NCBI GenBank assembly: GCA_964404165.1
Contig: CAYOIZ010000018.1
Coordinates: forward strand, 1-64,000
Reading direction: 5' to 3'
From: DASYLJ01 sp964404165
Lineage (GTDB): Bacteria > Desulfobacterota > Binatia > DP-6
Length of the DNA: 64,000 nucleotides
How positions within the stretch are numbered: position 1 is the first letter of the stretch; each line of letters begins with the position of its first letter. A program made the translations under genes and the position numbers. The notes beneath the pieces were generated by a model. It was not told where the DNA came from, did no database searches, and worked only from the letters and a program-made list of their open reading frames with translations. Positions 35,911 through 44,389 of this stretch are shown one piece after another.

Positions 35911-37914
35911 ATGATGCCCGCCGTGGATCCCGCGTTCCTCGACGTCCGCCGCCACGGCTTCGCACGCATGGCCGTGTGCGTGCCCGAGGTCCGGGTGGCC
36001 GATCCGGTCTTCAACGCGAACGCCCACCTGCAGCTGTTGGCCCGGGCCCACGCCGAGGGCGCCCGCTACGCCGTCTGTCCCGAGCTCGGCCTGTCCGGGT
36101 ACACCTGCGGCGATCTCTTCTTCCAGGAGACGCTGCTCCGCACCGTGCACGAGGCGCTGGCCCGGCTGGCGACGGCGACCGCCGGATGGGACATGGCGAT
36201 CTCGGTCGGCGCGCCGCTCCACCTCGGCGGGGCGCTCTACAACTGCGCGGTGACGCTCTACGCCGGCCGCGCCGTCGCCGTCGCCCCGAAGGCGTATCCG
36301 CCGAGCTACCGCGAGTTCTACGAGCTGCGCTGGTTCCAGCCGGCCGCTGCGGCGCGCGCCGACACCATCGAGCTCCTCGGCGACGCCGTCCCGTTCGGCA
36401 CCGACGTGCTGGTGGCCCTGCCTGGCGGCGGCGTGCTCCACACCGAGATCTGCGAGGATCTGTGGACGCCGGTGCCGCCGAGCGCCATCGCGGCGCTGTC
36501 GGGCGCCACGGTGCTGGCCAACCTGTCGGCGTCGAACGTCACCGTCGGCAAGTTCGAGTACCGTCGCGACCTCGTCCGCATGTCGTCGGCGAAGAATCTG
36601 GCGGTGCAGCTCTACAGCGCGGCGGGGTTCGGCGAGTCCACCACCGATCTCGCCTGGGACGGCCACGGCCTCATCGCCGACCGCGGCGAGCTGCTCGCCG
36701 AGACGACGCGCTTCGCGCTCGCGGGCACCCTGGTGACCGCCGACGTCGACCTGGCGGCGCTCGACCTCGACCGCATGCGCCAGACGTCGTTCGCTCAGAA
36801 CGCCGGACAGCACGGCCGTCCGCTGCGTCGCGTGACGCCGGCGCCGGTGACCGACGGGCGCGACGCCGCGACGTTCCACACGCTCCGCCGCCGCGTCGAC
36901 CCGACGCCGTTCGTGCCCGCCGATCCGGCGCGACGCGACGAGCGCTGCCGCGAGATCTTCCTGATCACCGCGACGGCGCTGGCGCGGCGCCTGACGTCGC
37001 TGCCGGAACACGCCCGTCGCATCGTCATCGGCGTCTCGGGCGGCCGCGATTCGGCGCAGGCGCTGCTGGTCGCCGTGCACGCCACGGACCTGCTCGGTCT
37101 GCCGCGCGCGAACGTCGTCGGCGTGACGATGCCGGGGCTCGGCACGTCCGACGCCACGTACCGGGCCGCATGCGCGCTGGTGACGGCCGTCGGTGGCACG
37201 CTGCGCGAGGTGGCGATCGGCGAGCTGTCGGGGCACCTGTTCGACGCCATCGGCCACGACGCCGCGGTCGAGAACGTCACCTTCGAGAACGTGCAGGCGT
37301 GGCTGCGGAAGATGATGCTGTTCTCGATCGCGTCGCAGGTTGGTGGCATCGATCTCGGCACCGGCGATCTCTCCGAGCTGGCACTGGGCTTCGCCACCTA
37401 CGGCGGCGACCACATGTCGCACTACAACGTCAACGCGGGCGTGCCGAAGACGCTGATCTCCGAGATGATCCGCTGGTCGTCGGAGTCGATCTTCGCCGAC
37501 GAGCCGGCGGTGGGCGCGGCGCTGCGGGCCGTGCTCGCGACGCCGATCAGCCCCGAGCTGCTGCGCCCGTCCCCGAGCGGCGAGATCACCCAGCGCTCGG
37601 AGGACGTGGTGGGCCCGTACGAGCTGCACGACTTCTTCCTCTACCACCTGCTGCGCTTCGGCTTCGGCCCGCGCCGCATCGCCCGGCTCGCCGTGACGGC
37701 GTTCGACGGCCGCTACGAAGTCGGCGTCGTCCGCGCGTGGCTGCTGGTGTTCCTGCGCCGGTTCTTCGCGAGCCAGTACAAGCGCGACTGCGTCCCCGGT
37801 TCTCCCAAGGTCGGCTCCGGCGGCTCGCTGTCGCCCCGCGGAGACTGGCGCATGCCCGCCGACGCGTCCGCGGCGGCCTGGCTCGCCGAAGCCGAAACCG
37901 TCCCGACCGCCTGA
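35911..37914 (+). CDS. nadE: Glutamine-dependent NAD+ synthetase
   Basis: 667 aa two-domain enzyme making NAD from deamido-NAD. The N-terminal nitrilase-type glutaminase has Glu58 (CPELGLSGY), Lys127 (APKAYPP) and Cys181 (TEICEDLW). The C-terminal synthetase carries the PP-loop SGGRDS near residue 375 and LGTGDLSELALGFATYGGD. This long form resembles the actinobacterial/eukaryotic-style NadE. Start chosen at the ATG at 35911. It lies 34 bases after the GMC gene. Confidence 0.95.
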   Translation: MMPAVDPAFLDVRRHGFARMAVCVPEVRVADPVFNANAHLQLLARAHAEGARYAVCPELGLSGYTCGDLFFQETLLRTVHEALARLATATAGWDMAISVGAPLHLGGALYNCAVTLYAGRAVAVAPKAYPPSYREFYELRWFQPAAAARADTIELLGDAVPFGTDVLVALPGGGVLHTEICEDLWTPVPPSAIAALSGATVLANLSASNVTVGKFEYRRDLVRMSSAKNLAVQLYSAAGFGESTTDLAWDGHGLIADRGELLAETTRFALAGTLVTADVDLAALDLDRMRQTSFAQNAGQHGRPLRRVTPAPVTDGRDAATFHTLRRRVDPTPFVPADPARRDERCREIFLITATALARRLTSLPEHARRIVIGVSGGRDSAQALLVAVHATDLLGLPRANVVGVTMPGLGTSDATYRAACALVTAVGGTLREVAIGELSGHLFDAIGHDAAVENVTFENVQAWLRKMMLFSIASQVGGIDLGTGDLSELALGFATYGGDHMSHYNVNAGVPKTLISEMIRWSSESIFADEPAVGAALRAVLATPISPELLRPSPSGEITQRSEDVVGPYELHDFFLYHLLRFGFGPRRIARLAVTAFDGRYEVGVVRAWLLVFLRRFFASQYKRDCVPGSPKVGSGGSLSPRGDWRMPADASAAAWLAEAETVPTA

Positions 37915-38027
37915 CGGCTGCATCCGACGCCCGCGGTCGGACGTACCCGAAGGACCTGCACGTCCTCCTCACGTCGTGAGGAGCCGGCTCACGCCACCCG
38001 TGCAGAATCCAGACGGAGAGGCAGACG

Positions 38028-39017
38028 ATGACCCGATACGCAGCCACGGCGATCCCCCGATTCGCCGAACCACGCCCACTTCCCTTCGCGACGTACCCGC
38101 GCGCCGGCGAGTCCCGGCAGCACGGCGTCCAGCCGCTGCCGCCGATGCTCCCGCTCGCCGACGTCGCGCGGGCCGACCCGCATCGGAGCCGCCGGTATCG
38201 GGCCGTCACCGCCGACCGCCTGCCGCGCGCGGCGGTGCTGCAGCTGGCGCGCGTCGTCGCGGCGTCGTTCGCCGCACGCGAGCCGCAGTGTCGTCACCTG
38301 CGTCCGCCGGCGGTGCCCCCGAGGGCGCTCGCGCATGCGGTGCATTCCGACGCGTTCGGCAGCGAGCGTCTCGGCACCTGGAGCACGGCGGAGCTGCTCT
38401 ACTGGTTCATCCGGACGCTCATCCTCACCGACCCGACGAGCCCGGCCTCGGCCGTGCGCACGAACGACGCCGCGATCACCCAGTCGCTCGCCATCCTCGA
38501 CGACGACGGCACCGTGATCGGCGGAGCCATCAACGACACCCTGGCACCCCACGGCGAGCCACCGGCGTTCCGCACGGACGATCCGGTCCTCGATGCCGTC
38601 CTCTCGTTCGTCGCGCCGGTGATGGCGCTGCTCGAGTCGCAGAACGCGGAAGCCATCGCCGCACTCCACCGCTATCCGGAATTCCGTCGTGCCCATGCCG
38701 AGGGCCGCGTCGGCCATCACGTCATGGTGGCCCGCTCCGACGCGCTGCCGACGTCCGACGCCTTCGAGCTGGTGGCGGCCACGGTCGAACGCTACCAGCG
38801 GCTCGGCTTCGCCTACGTCACCGTCGAGGCCACCAACCAATGGACCGGCGCCGCCTGCAACGCCCTCGGCGGCACCCGGGTCCACTTCGCCCCGTACCGT
38901 ACGACCCAGGTGGTCCCCGCCACCCCGGTCCCACTACCGACCGAGGTCACGAGCCCCGACGGCTACATAGCCGCCAAAGACAGCGGCAGCATGCTCTACG
39001 TCCTGAGACTGTCCTAA
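38028..39017 (+). CDS. Probable GNAT-fold protein, unknown substrate
   Basis: 329 aa; the ATG follows GGAGAGG by 7 bases. No confident family. A conserved-looking late segment (VERYQRLGFAYVTVEATNQW then TGAACNALGGTRVHFAPYRT) fits the C-terminal half of a GNAT acetyltransferase, and FRTDDPVLDAVLSFVAPVMA is a mostly helical middle. The N-terminal ~60 residues are Pro/Arg-rich. There is no signal peptide. It stands alone downstream of nadE; the acetyl-donor site cannot be confirmed. Confidence 0.6.
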   Translation: MTRYAATAIPRFAEPRPLPFATYPRAGESRQHGVQPLPPMLPLADVARADPHRSRRYRAVTADRLPRAAVLQLARVVAASFAAREPQCRHLRPPAVPPRALAHAVHSDAFGSERLGTWSTAELLYWFIRTLILTDPTSPASAVRTNDAAITQSLAILDDDGTVIGGAINDTLAPHGEPPAFRTDDPVLDAVLSFVAPVMALLESQNAEAIAALHRYPEFRRAHAEGRVGHHVMVARSDALPTSDAFELVAATVERYQRLGFAYVTVEATNQWTGAACNALGGTRVHFAPYRTTQVVPATPVPLPTEVTSPDGYIAAKDSGSMLYVLRLS

Positions 39018-39134
39018 CCCAGGCAATGCCGAGGCCAAAGGCCAAGGCGAGCCCGAATCTCTACTGCGCGCACTGATCCCGTGAGGCGGGTGAGCGGGGG
39101 AGCGAGAGACACGCGCGCAGCCGGAGGCCGACGA

Positions 39135-39153
39135 GGCGTGCTGGAAGCACGCC
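39135..39153. repeat. REP-like hairpin in the 39018-39207 gap
   Basis: GGCGTGCT and AGCACGCC form a perfect 8-base-pair stem with loop GGA, flanked by direct GGAGGCCG copies (39123-39130 and a matching GGAGGCCGG at 39158-39166). The 190-base gap has no convincing ORF. The symmetry and flanking repeats look like a palindromic intergenic element or a structured RNA, but there is one copy in this window. Confidence 0.4.
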
Positions 39154-39207
39154 GCAGGAGGCCGGAGGCGAGCACGTGGCTCGCAGCCCCCCGATCGCCC
39201 GCCGAAC

Positions 39208-39450
39208 TCAGCCGCCGCGGAAGACGATGAGCCCGTGACTCGGATCGTACGGCGACACCGCGATCGTCACGCGGTCACCGGGAATCACTCGGATGTGGTA
39301 GCGCCGCATGCGCCCGCCGATCTTGGCGAGGAACTCCATGCCGTTGTCGCCTTTGACGCGGTAGTTCCCGCCGGCGAGCGCCTCCACGATGGTGCCCTTG
39401 ATTTGAATGAGATCGTCGCGAGCCAAGTCCGGACGAACTAACACACGCAT
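39208..39450 (-). CDS. infA: Translation initiation factor IF-1-like protein
   Basis: 80 aa OB-fold protein from the ATG at 39450. The core DDLIQIKGTIVEALAGGNYR, then NGMEFLAKIGGRMRRYHIRVIPGDRV and SPYDPSHGLIVFR, fits IF-1, which binds the 30S A site during initiation. It diverges from the usual pattern at NA-FRV-L (here GGNYRVKG) and VELSPYDLTRGRI (here IAVSPYDPSHGLI), and has an extra N-terminal MRVLVRPDLA. It may be a second IF-1 copy; no ribosomal genes are near. Probably last in the rhodanese-MIP18/diiron group. Confidence 0.85.
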   Translation of the reverse strand: MRVLVRPDLARDDLIQIKGTIVEALAGGNYRVKGDNGMEFLAKIGGRMRRYHIRVIPGDRVTIAVSPYDPSHGLIVFRGG

Positions 39451-39500
39451 CCCCCACGGGCAACCCGGAGGGACGTCGCGACATGCGCCGGACGACCCGC

Positions 39501-40346
39501 CTACAGCGCGGCGGCGGCGTACGCGCGCCCGCCGAAGCGCTCGACCTCGCGCTCCACGTCGAACCGTTCGCGCAGGAGACGCCGCAGCTCGGCGCGACCG
39601 AACAACAGGACGAGTTCCGGAACGCTGCCGACGATGCTGCGCCACGCCAGCTCGCGCGCGAGGAATCGCGTGATCGCCCGCCAGCGCGTCGACAGCTTTG
39701 CCGCGATGAATCCCACGTGGCCGACCTCGTCGGCCAGGATCTCGCCATAGAGCCGGTCGATGCGGTTGGCGACCGCCGGATCGTCCGCGAACAGCCGGAC
39801 CCCCTCGTCGCGCAGCGCCCGGAAGAGGATGCAGCCGACGACCTCCGAGGCGCCGACCAGGGGGAGCGTCCACTCGTGCGGCAGGGCGACGAACAGCCGG
39901 ATGGTGGCGCGGAGCGCGAAGCGCGGCGGGACGGTGGGAAACGGCAGGTCGAACATCGAGACGACGTCGGCCAGGATGCGCGAGTGGTAGTGCTCCTGGA
40001 GCTGGACGTACAGCCGCTCGGGCTCGGTCTCGAACGTGTCCTGCTCCTTCCCGTACACTTCGCCCAGCCCGACGCCGAAGCGTTCCGACTGGTTCAGCTT
40101 GGCCGTCGCGAGGAGCCAGAGCATGCGTCGATCGAGGTCGGCGTCCGGATGCCGCGCGCGCATGTTGCGAAGGAAGACCGTCCGATCGGCGACGAACCGG
40201 GCACGTGGGCGGTTGGCTTCGAACTCCGCGAAGAACCGCTCGCGTTCCGCGAGCTGGAACCGTACCGGGTCGGCTGCCCCGTCGGTACGGATCAGGAACG
40301 CGCGATAGGCCGGAACGCCTCCACCGAAGTGCTCGGAGCTCGCCAT
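39501..40346 (-). CDS. Ferritin-like diiron protein, unknown substrate
   Basis: 281 aa, helical. Two ExxH motifs stand at Glu118-His121 (EHYH) and Glu207-His210 (EVGH), with Glu168 (ASEVVG) and an earlier Glu (88 or 96) available, which is the ligand set of a carboxylate-bridged diiron site in a four-helix bundle. Such proteins include oxygenases, N-oxygenases and oxidases. The exact reaction is unknown. No signal peptide. It sits between the rhodanese-MIP18 gene and IF-1 on the same strand, with 50-61-base gaps. Confidence 0.8.
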   Translation of the reverse strand: MASSEHFGGGVPAYRAFLIRTDGAADPVRFQLAERERFFAEFEANRPRARFVADRTVFLRNMRARHPDADLDRRMLWLLATAKLNQSERFGVGLGEVYGKEQDTFETEPERLYVQLQEHYHSRILADVVSMFDLPFPTVPPRFALRATIRLFVALPHEWTLPLVGASEVVGCILFRALRDEGVRLFADDPAVANRIDRLYGEILADEVGHVGFIAAKLSTRWRAITRFLARELAWRSIVGSVPELVLLFGRAELRRLLRERFDVEREVERFGGRAYAAAAL

Positions 40347-40407
40347 CGCGCAGCCCTACTCCCAAACCGCGGCGACCGACAAGGCCGGCACCATGTGACG
40401 CCGCCCG

Positions 40408-41352
40408 TCAGCTCGAGAGCCCGAGCTTCTCCTTGCCCTCGGGGCTGATGCGCGCCGGATGCCACGGCGGATCGAACACGACGTCGACGGTGACGTTCGG
40501 CTGGCCGAGCGCCGACACCTTCTTCTTCACGTCCTCGGGAATGGCCCGCGCCGAGGGACAGCCCTCGGACGTCAGCGTCATCTTGATGCCGATCGCCTGC
40601 TCGTCGATGTCGATGTCGTAGATGAGCCCGAGGTCGTACACGTTGAGCGGGATCTCCGGGTCGAAGCACTGGCGGATGGCGTCGACGACCTGCTGCTCCG
40701 TCAGCGCGCCGCCACGGACCGTGACGTTGGTGCCGGTCTTCGTCGGTACCGGCGGCGGCGGCGGGATCGACGCGTCCCGCTCCTTCGGTCCCGCCCAGGC
40801 ATGCATGCCGCCGGCGAGGTTCAGGAGGCGCGTGAAGCCCTGGTCGGCGAGGATCTGACAGGCGGCCGTGCTGCGTCCACCGGCGGCGCAGGTGACGAGC
40901 ATCACCGCGTCCTTCCGCGGCAGCTCCTTCAGGTGATCCTCGAGCTCGTCGAGCGGGATCAGGTGCGCGCGCGGGATGTGGCCGGCGTTGAACTCGGCCT
41001 CGGTGCGGACGTCGAGCACGAAGAGATCGGGCGTCTGCTCGTACAGCACGAGCGCGGGAGCCGGCTCGATGTCGCGATACGCGCGGCCCTGCGCGATGAC
41101 GTCGACGGCGGGCGGCTCGCCCTGCACGACCTGGACGAGATGCGCGCGGGTGACGGCGAGGCCTCGCTCGAGCTCGCCGGCCTGCTCCTCCATCTCACGG
41201 CGGAGCTGGCGCATCTCGGCGAGCTTGGTTTCCACCTCGCGAACCCGCAGCCCGAGGCGCCAGACCAGGACCACCAGAGCGACGACGACGAGGGTTCCCA
41301 GGACGAGCATCATGTGGCGGCGATCATACCGTTGACTCTCCCGGGTTGCCAT
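40408..41352 (-). CDS. Membrane-anchored rhodanese-MIP18 (DUF59) fusion
   Basis: 314 aa in four parts. A transmembrane helix spans residues 15-33 and a charged coiled coil about 36-75. A rhodanese domain covers ~98-190 (active loop CAAGGRS, Cys155). A C-terminal MIP18/DUF59 domain runs from 216 to the end, with DPEIPLNVYDLGLIYD and Cys265. MIP18-type domains (SufT, PaaD, eukaryotic CIA2) help assemble Fe-S clusters, while rhodaneses carry sulfane sulfur. A sulfur-to-cluster role at the membrane is a reasonable inference. It is divergent from a quinone oxidoreductase 15 bases away. Confidence 0.9.
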   Translation of the reverse strand: MATRESQRYDRRHMMLVLGTLVVVALVVLVWRLGLRVREVETKLAEMRQLRREMEEQAGELERGLAVTRAHLVQVVQGEPPAVDVIAQGRAYRDIEPAPALVLYEQTPDLFVLDVRTEAEFNAGHIPRAHLIPLDELEDHLKELPRKDAVMLVTCAAGGRSTAACQILADQGFTRLLNLAGGMHAWAGPKERDASIPPPPPVPTKTGTNVTVRGGALTEQQVVDAIRQCFDPEIPLNVYDLGLIYDIDIDEQAIGIKMTLTSEGCPSARAIPEDVKKKVSALGQPNVTVDVVFDPPWHPARISPEGKEKLGLSS

Positions 41353-41367
41353 GAGCGATCCTGGGTC

Positions 41368-42354
41368 ATGCGCGCCATCGTGATCCGCGAGCCCGGGGAC
41401 GAGTCGGTCCTCACCCTGGGCGACGCCCCCGCCCCCGTCATGGGCCCCGCCGATCTCCGCATCCGCGTCCGCACCACGGCCGTGAACCGGGCGGATCTCC
41501 TACAGCGACAAGGCTTCTACCCGCCGCCCCCCGGCGCCTCCCCGCTCCTCGGTCTCGAGTGCGCCGGCGAGGTCGCCGAGATGGGCGCCGAGGTCCACGG
41601 CTTCCGCATCGGCCAGCGCGTGATGGCGCTGCTCGCCGGCGGCGGCTACGCGGACGAGGTCACCGTGCACCACGGCTCGGTGCTCCCGGTGCCCGATGCC
41701 ATGAGCGACGAGGAGGCGGGCGCGTTTCCCGAGGTCTTCCTCACCGCCTTCTCGAACCTGTTCATGCCCGGCCTCGGCGCCCTCGCACCGGGCGAGCGCG
41801 TGCTCGTGCACGGCGGTGGCGGCGGCGTCGGCACGGCGTCGATCGCGCTGCTGCGCGAGGCGGGCCACGCGGTGTACGTCACCGTGGGCGCGGCCGACAA
41901 GGCACGACGGTGCGTCGAGCTGGGAGCGACGGCGGCCATCGACTATCGCACCGAGGACTTCGCCGCGCGCATCCGCGAGCTCACCGACGGCGGCGGCGTG
42001 CACGTCGTCCTCGACCACATCGGCGCGCGCTACCTCGTGAAGAACCTCGACGTGCTCGCCATCGGCGGCCGCCTCGTCGAGATCGGGCTCATGGGCGGCG
42101 CGCAGGGCGAGGTGAACCTCGGCCTCATGTTGCTGCGACGCCTGTCGATCATCGGCTCGACGCTCCGCACCCGCAGCGTCGAGGAGAAGGCGGCCATCGT
42201 GCGCGGGCTCCGCGAGCGCTTCGGCCACTCGCTGGCGGCCGGTCGCCTGCGACCGATCGTCGACGTCGTCCTGCCGCTCGGCGACGCCGCCGAGGCGCAT
42301 CGTCGCATGAAGGCAAGCACGCACTTCGGCAAGATCGTCCTGCGCGTGGCGTAG
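41368..42354 (+). CDS. Zinc-free NAD(P)H:quinone oxidoreductase (PIG3-like MDR)
   Basis: 328 aa from the ATG at 41368. The start MRAIVIREPG, then VNRADLLQRQGFYPPPPG, is the signature of the TP53I3/PIG3 quinone-reductase branch. The Rossmann motif is VHGGGGGVGTASIALL. There are no structural-zinc Cys. It probably reduces quinones with NADPH by one-electron transfer. Start lies 15 bases from the start of the divergent rhodanese-MIP18 gene, so the two share a tight promoter region. Confidence 0.95.
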   Translation: MRAIVIREPGDESVLTLGDAPAPVMGPADLRIRVRTTAVNRADLLQRQGFYPPPPGASPLLGLECAGEVAEMGAEVHGFRIGQRVMALLAGGGYADEVTVHHGSVLPVPDAMSDEEAGAFPEVFLTAFSNLFMPGLGALAPGERVLVHGGGGGVGTASIALLREAGHAVYVTVGAADKARRCVELGATAAIDYRTEDFAARIRELTDGGGVHVVLDHIGARYLVKNLDVLAIGGRLVEIGLMGGAQGEVNLGLMLLRRLSIIGSTLRTRSVEEKAAIVRGLRERFGHSLAAGRLRPIVDVVLPLGDAAEAHRRMKASTHFGKIVLRVA

Positions 42355-42399
42355 CGATCCGTCGCGCGCCCGCGCTATACCCGCCGCGGAGGAACCACG

Positions 42400-42777
42400 A
42401 TGGCCGATCAGCAGGACTACATGGCGCGCGGGATCGAGGTCGCGGGCAAGCTCTGGGGCGCCCGGGCGGGCGGACAGGAGCTGCCGGCACAGAAGCTCGC
42501 CCCCGAGTTCTTCGGGCTGGTGGCGCAGTTCGTCTTCGGCATGTTCTGGTCGCGGCCGAACCTCGACATCCGCAGCCGGAGCCTCTGCACCGTCGCGCAG
42601 CTCGCCGCCCTCGGCAAGACCGACGAGCTGCGCGCGCACCTCGCCGGCGCGCTCAACCTCGGCATCACCCGCGAGGAGCTGATCGAGGTGCTGATGCAGA
42701 CGGCCTGCTACGCCGGCGTGCCCGCCGCGGTGCAGGCGCTCAACGCTGCGGCCGACGTGCTGCAGCCGCGCACCTGA
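42400..42777 (+). CDS. Carboxymuconolactone-decarboxylase-family protein
   Basis: 125 aa, helical, one CMD domain. DIRSRSLCTVAQLAALGKTD, then ELRAHLAGALNLGITREELI, ends in MQTACYAGVPAA. It lacks the CxxC of AhpD-type peroxidases, so it fits the decarboxylase-like branch (PcaC relatives) or an uncharacterised member. It stands between a quinone oxidoreductase and gluQ; its stop is directly followed by the gluQ start codon. Confidence 0.92.
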   Translation: MADQQDYMARGIEVAGKLWGARAGGQELPAQKLAPEFFGLVAQFVFGMFWSRPNLDIRSRSLCTVAQLAALGKTDELRAHLAGALNLGITREELIEVLMQTACYAGVPAAVQALNAAADVLQPRT

Positions 42778-43698
42778 GTGTATCGCGGCCGCTTCGCCCC
42801 CTCGCCCACCGGCGATCTCCACCTGGGCTCCGCCGCCACCGCTTTGGTGGCGTGGCTCTCCGCCCGCGCTGCCGGCGGCACGCTCGTCCTGCGGGTGGAG
42901 GACATCGACGGCCCGCGCCTCACGGCCGGCAGCGAGGCGCGCCAGCTCGACGACCTGCGCTGGCTCGGTCTCGACTGGGACGAGGGCCCGGACGTCGGCG
43001 GGCCCGTCGGTCCCTATCGGCAGTCCGAGCGTGGCGATCGCTACCGCGACGCGCTGGCCGCGCTCGCGGCCCGGGGGCTCACCTACTACTGCGACTGCTC
43101 GCGCGCCGAGATCGCCCGCATCGCGAGCGCGCCCCACGTCGGCGACGACGGCCCGCGCTACCCCGGCACGTGCCGTCCACACGGCATGACGACGCGCCCC
43201 TGGAAGCGTCCGCCGGCGATCCGCCTGGCCGTTCCCGCCGGCGAGATCGTCGTCCACGACGCCCTCGCCGGCACCGTGCGACAGGACGTGGCCGCCGCCG
43301 TCGGCGACGTCGTCCTGCGACGCGGCGACGGCCTGTGGGCCTATCAGCTCGCCGTCGTCGTGGACGATCTGGCGATGGGCGTCACCGAGGTCGTGCGCGG
43401 CATCGACCTGCTCGGCTCCGCCCCACGCCAGGTGCTGCTCGCCGGCCTGCTGGGCGGCGCCGCCCCCGGATTCGGGCACGTGCCGCTCGTGGTCGCGGCC
43501 GACGGTACGCGCCTCGCGAAACGCGCGCCGGGCGTCACGCTGCGCGACCTGCGCGCGCAGGGCCGGTCGCCCGCGGACGTGCTGGCGATCCTGACGCGGA
43601 CGCTCGGCCTGCCGGACGCCACGACACCGGCGGCGCTGCTCGCCACAGCCGACCGTCGCATCCTCGCCGGCCGCACGAGCGCGCCGCTCCCGCGCTGA
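42778..43698 (+). CDS. gluQ: Glutamyl-Q tRNA(Asp) synthetase
   Basis: 306 aa truncated GluRS paralogue that attaches glutamate to queuosine-34 of tRNA-Asp. The class I HIGH-type motif is HLGS (FAPSPTGDLHLGS) and the KMSKS-type motif is reduced to RLAKR. Zinc ligands are in YYCDCSRAEI and, later, YPGTCR. The anticodon-binding half of GluRS is absent, as expected. The GTG at 42778 abuts the stop of the CMD gene. Confidence 0.95.
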   Translation: MYRGRFAPSPTGDLHLGSAATALVAWLSARAAGGTLVLRVEDIDGPRLTAGSEARQLDDLRWLGLDWDEGPDVGGPVGPYRQSERGDRYRDALAALAARGLTYYCDCSRAEIARIASAPHVGDDGPRYPGTCRPHGMTTRPWKRPPAIRLAVPAGEIVVHDALAGTVRQDVAAAVGDVVLRRGDGLWAYQLAVVVDDLAMGVTEVVRGIDLLGSAPRQVLLAGLLGGAAPGFGHVPLVVAADGTRLAKRAPGVTLRDLRAQGRSPADVLAILTRTLGLPDATTPAALLATADRRILAGRTSAPLPR

Positions 43699-43699
43699 C

Positions 43700-44374
43700 T
43701 CACTTCGCCGGCGAACGACCGAGGAATCGGCGCCCGAACACGACGCCCGCGCCGACGAAGACGACGACGCCCAGCACCGGCAGCAGGACGCCGGGCGAGA
43801 GCAGATCGGCGGTCGAGCCGGCCTCGGTGATCATGTCGGCGAGGTAGCTCGTCATCGCGAGGCCGGGGAGGATGCCGAGCGCCGTGCCCACCATGTATCG
43901 CCACATCGGCACGCGCGACGCTCCCAGTGCCCAGTTGAGCGGCGGCGACAGGAACAGCAGCAGCCGCAGCACCGCGACCGTGCGCACCCCCTGGTGGGCG
44001 AGCCGGTCGTCGAGCGCGCGCAGGCTCGGAAAGCGATCGCGCATCGCCTGCTGCATGTAGTCCTGCGCCGTGTAGCGGACGATCGCGAACGTCACCGTCG
44101 TCCCGATCATCGAGGCGAGAAAGGCGTAGACGAAGCCGGCGACGGGCCCGAACAGCACCGCGCCGAGCGCCGCGAAGAGGATCTCCGGACCCGGGATGAA
44201 GAAGCCGGCGACGAAGACGCCGATGAAGACGAGCGGCCCGAACGGCCCCCAGGCCTCGACGAGCCCGCGCATGCCCTCGACGCTCGCATACGCGCCGAAG
44301 TCGACGTGACGGGCGATCAACACCAGCGCCGCCACCGCGACGGCGATCGACGCGCCTCGCAGGAGTCGCGACAT
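43700..44374 (-). CDS. TVP38/TMEM64-type membrane protein (DedA superfamily)
   Basis: 224 aa with about five hydrophobic segments. The central VTT/SNARE-associated domain has FFIPGPEILFAALGAVLFGP and, later, LLLFLSPPLNWALGASRV. DedA-family members support membrane homeostasis and may scramble or transport lipids; the exact role is unknown. Ends 2 bases after the convergent gluQ gene. It starts 16 bases after the stop of the dehydrogenase upstream and is likely in its operon. Confidence 0.92.
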   Translation of the reverse strand: MSRLLRGASIAVAVAALVLIARHVDFGAYASVEGMRGLVEAWGPFGPLVFIGVFVAGFFIPGPEILFAALGAVLFGPVAGFVYAFLASMIGTTVTFAIVRYTAQDYMQQAMRDRFPSLRALDDRLAHQGVRTVAVLRLLLFLSPPLNWALGASRVPMWRYMVGTALGILPGLAMTSYLADMITEAGSTADLLSPGVLLPVLGVVVFVGAGVVFGRRFLGRSPAK

Positions 44375-44389
44375 GGCGACGTGCGCCCG

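Noticed and set aside
32892..36014. Open frame of 1040 codons on the minus strand
   Set aside because: Antisense to the Tat-subunit and GMC genes, both of which have strong motifs.
39018..39207. Search for CRISPR or tandem repeats in the longest gaps
   Set aside because: No regularly spaced direct repeats; only one hairpin with short flanking copies.
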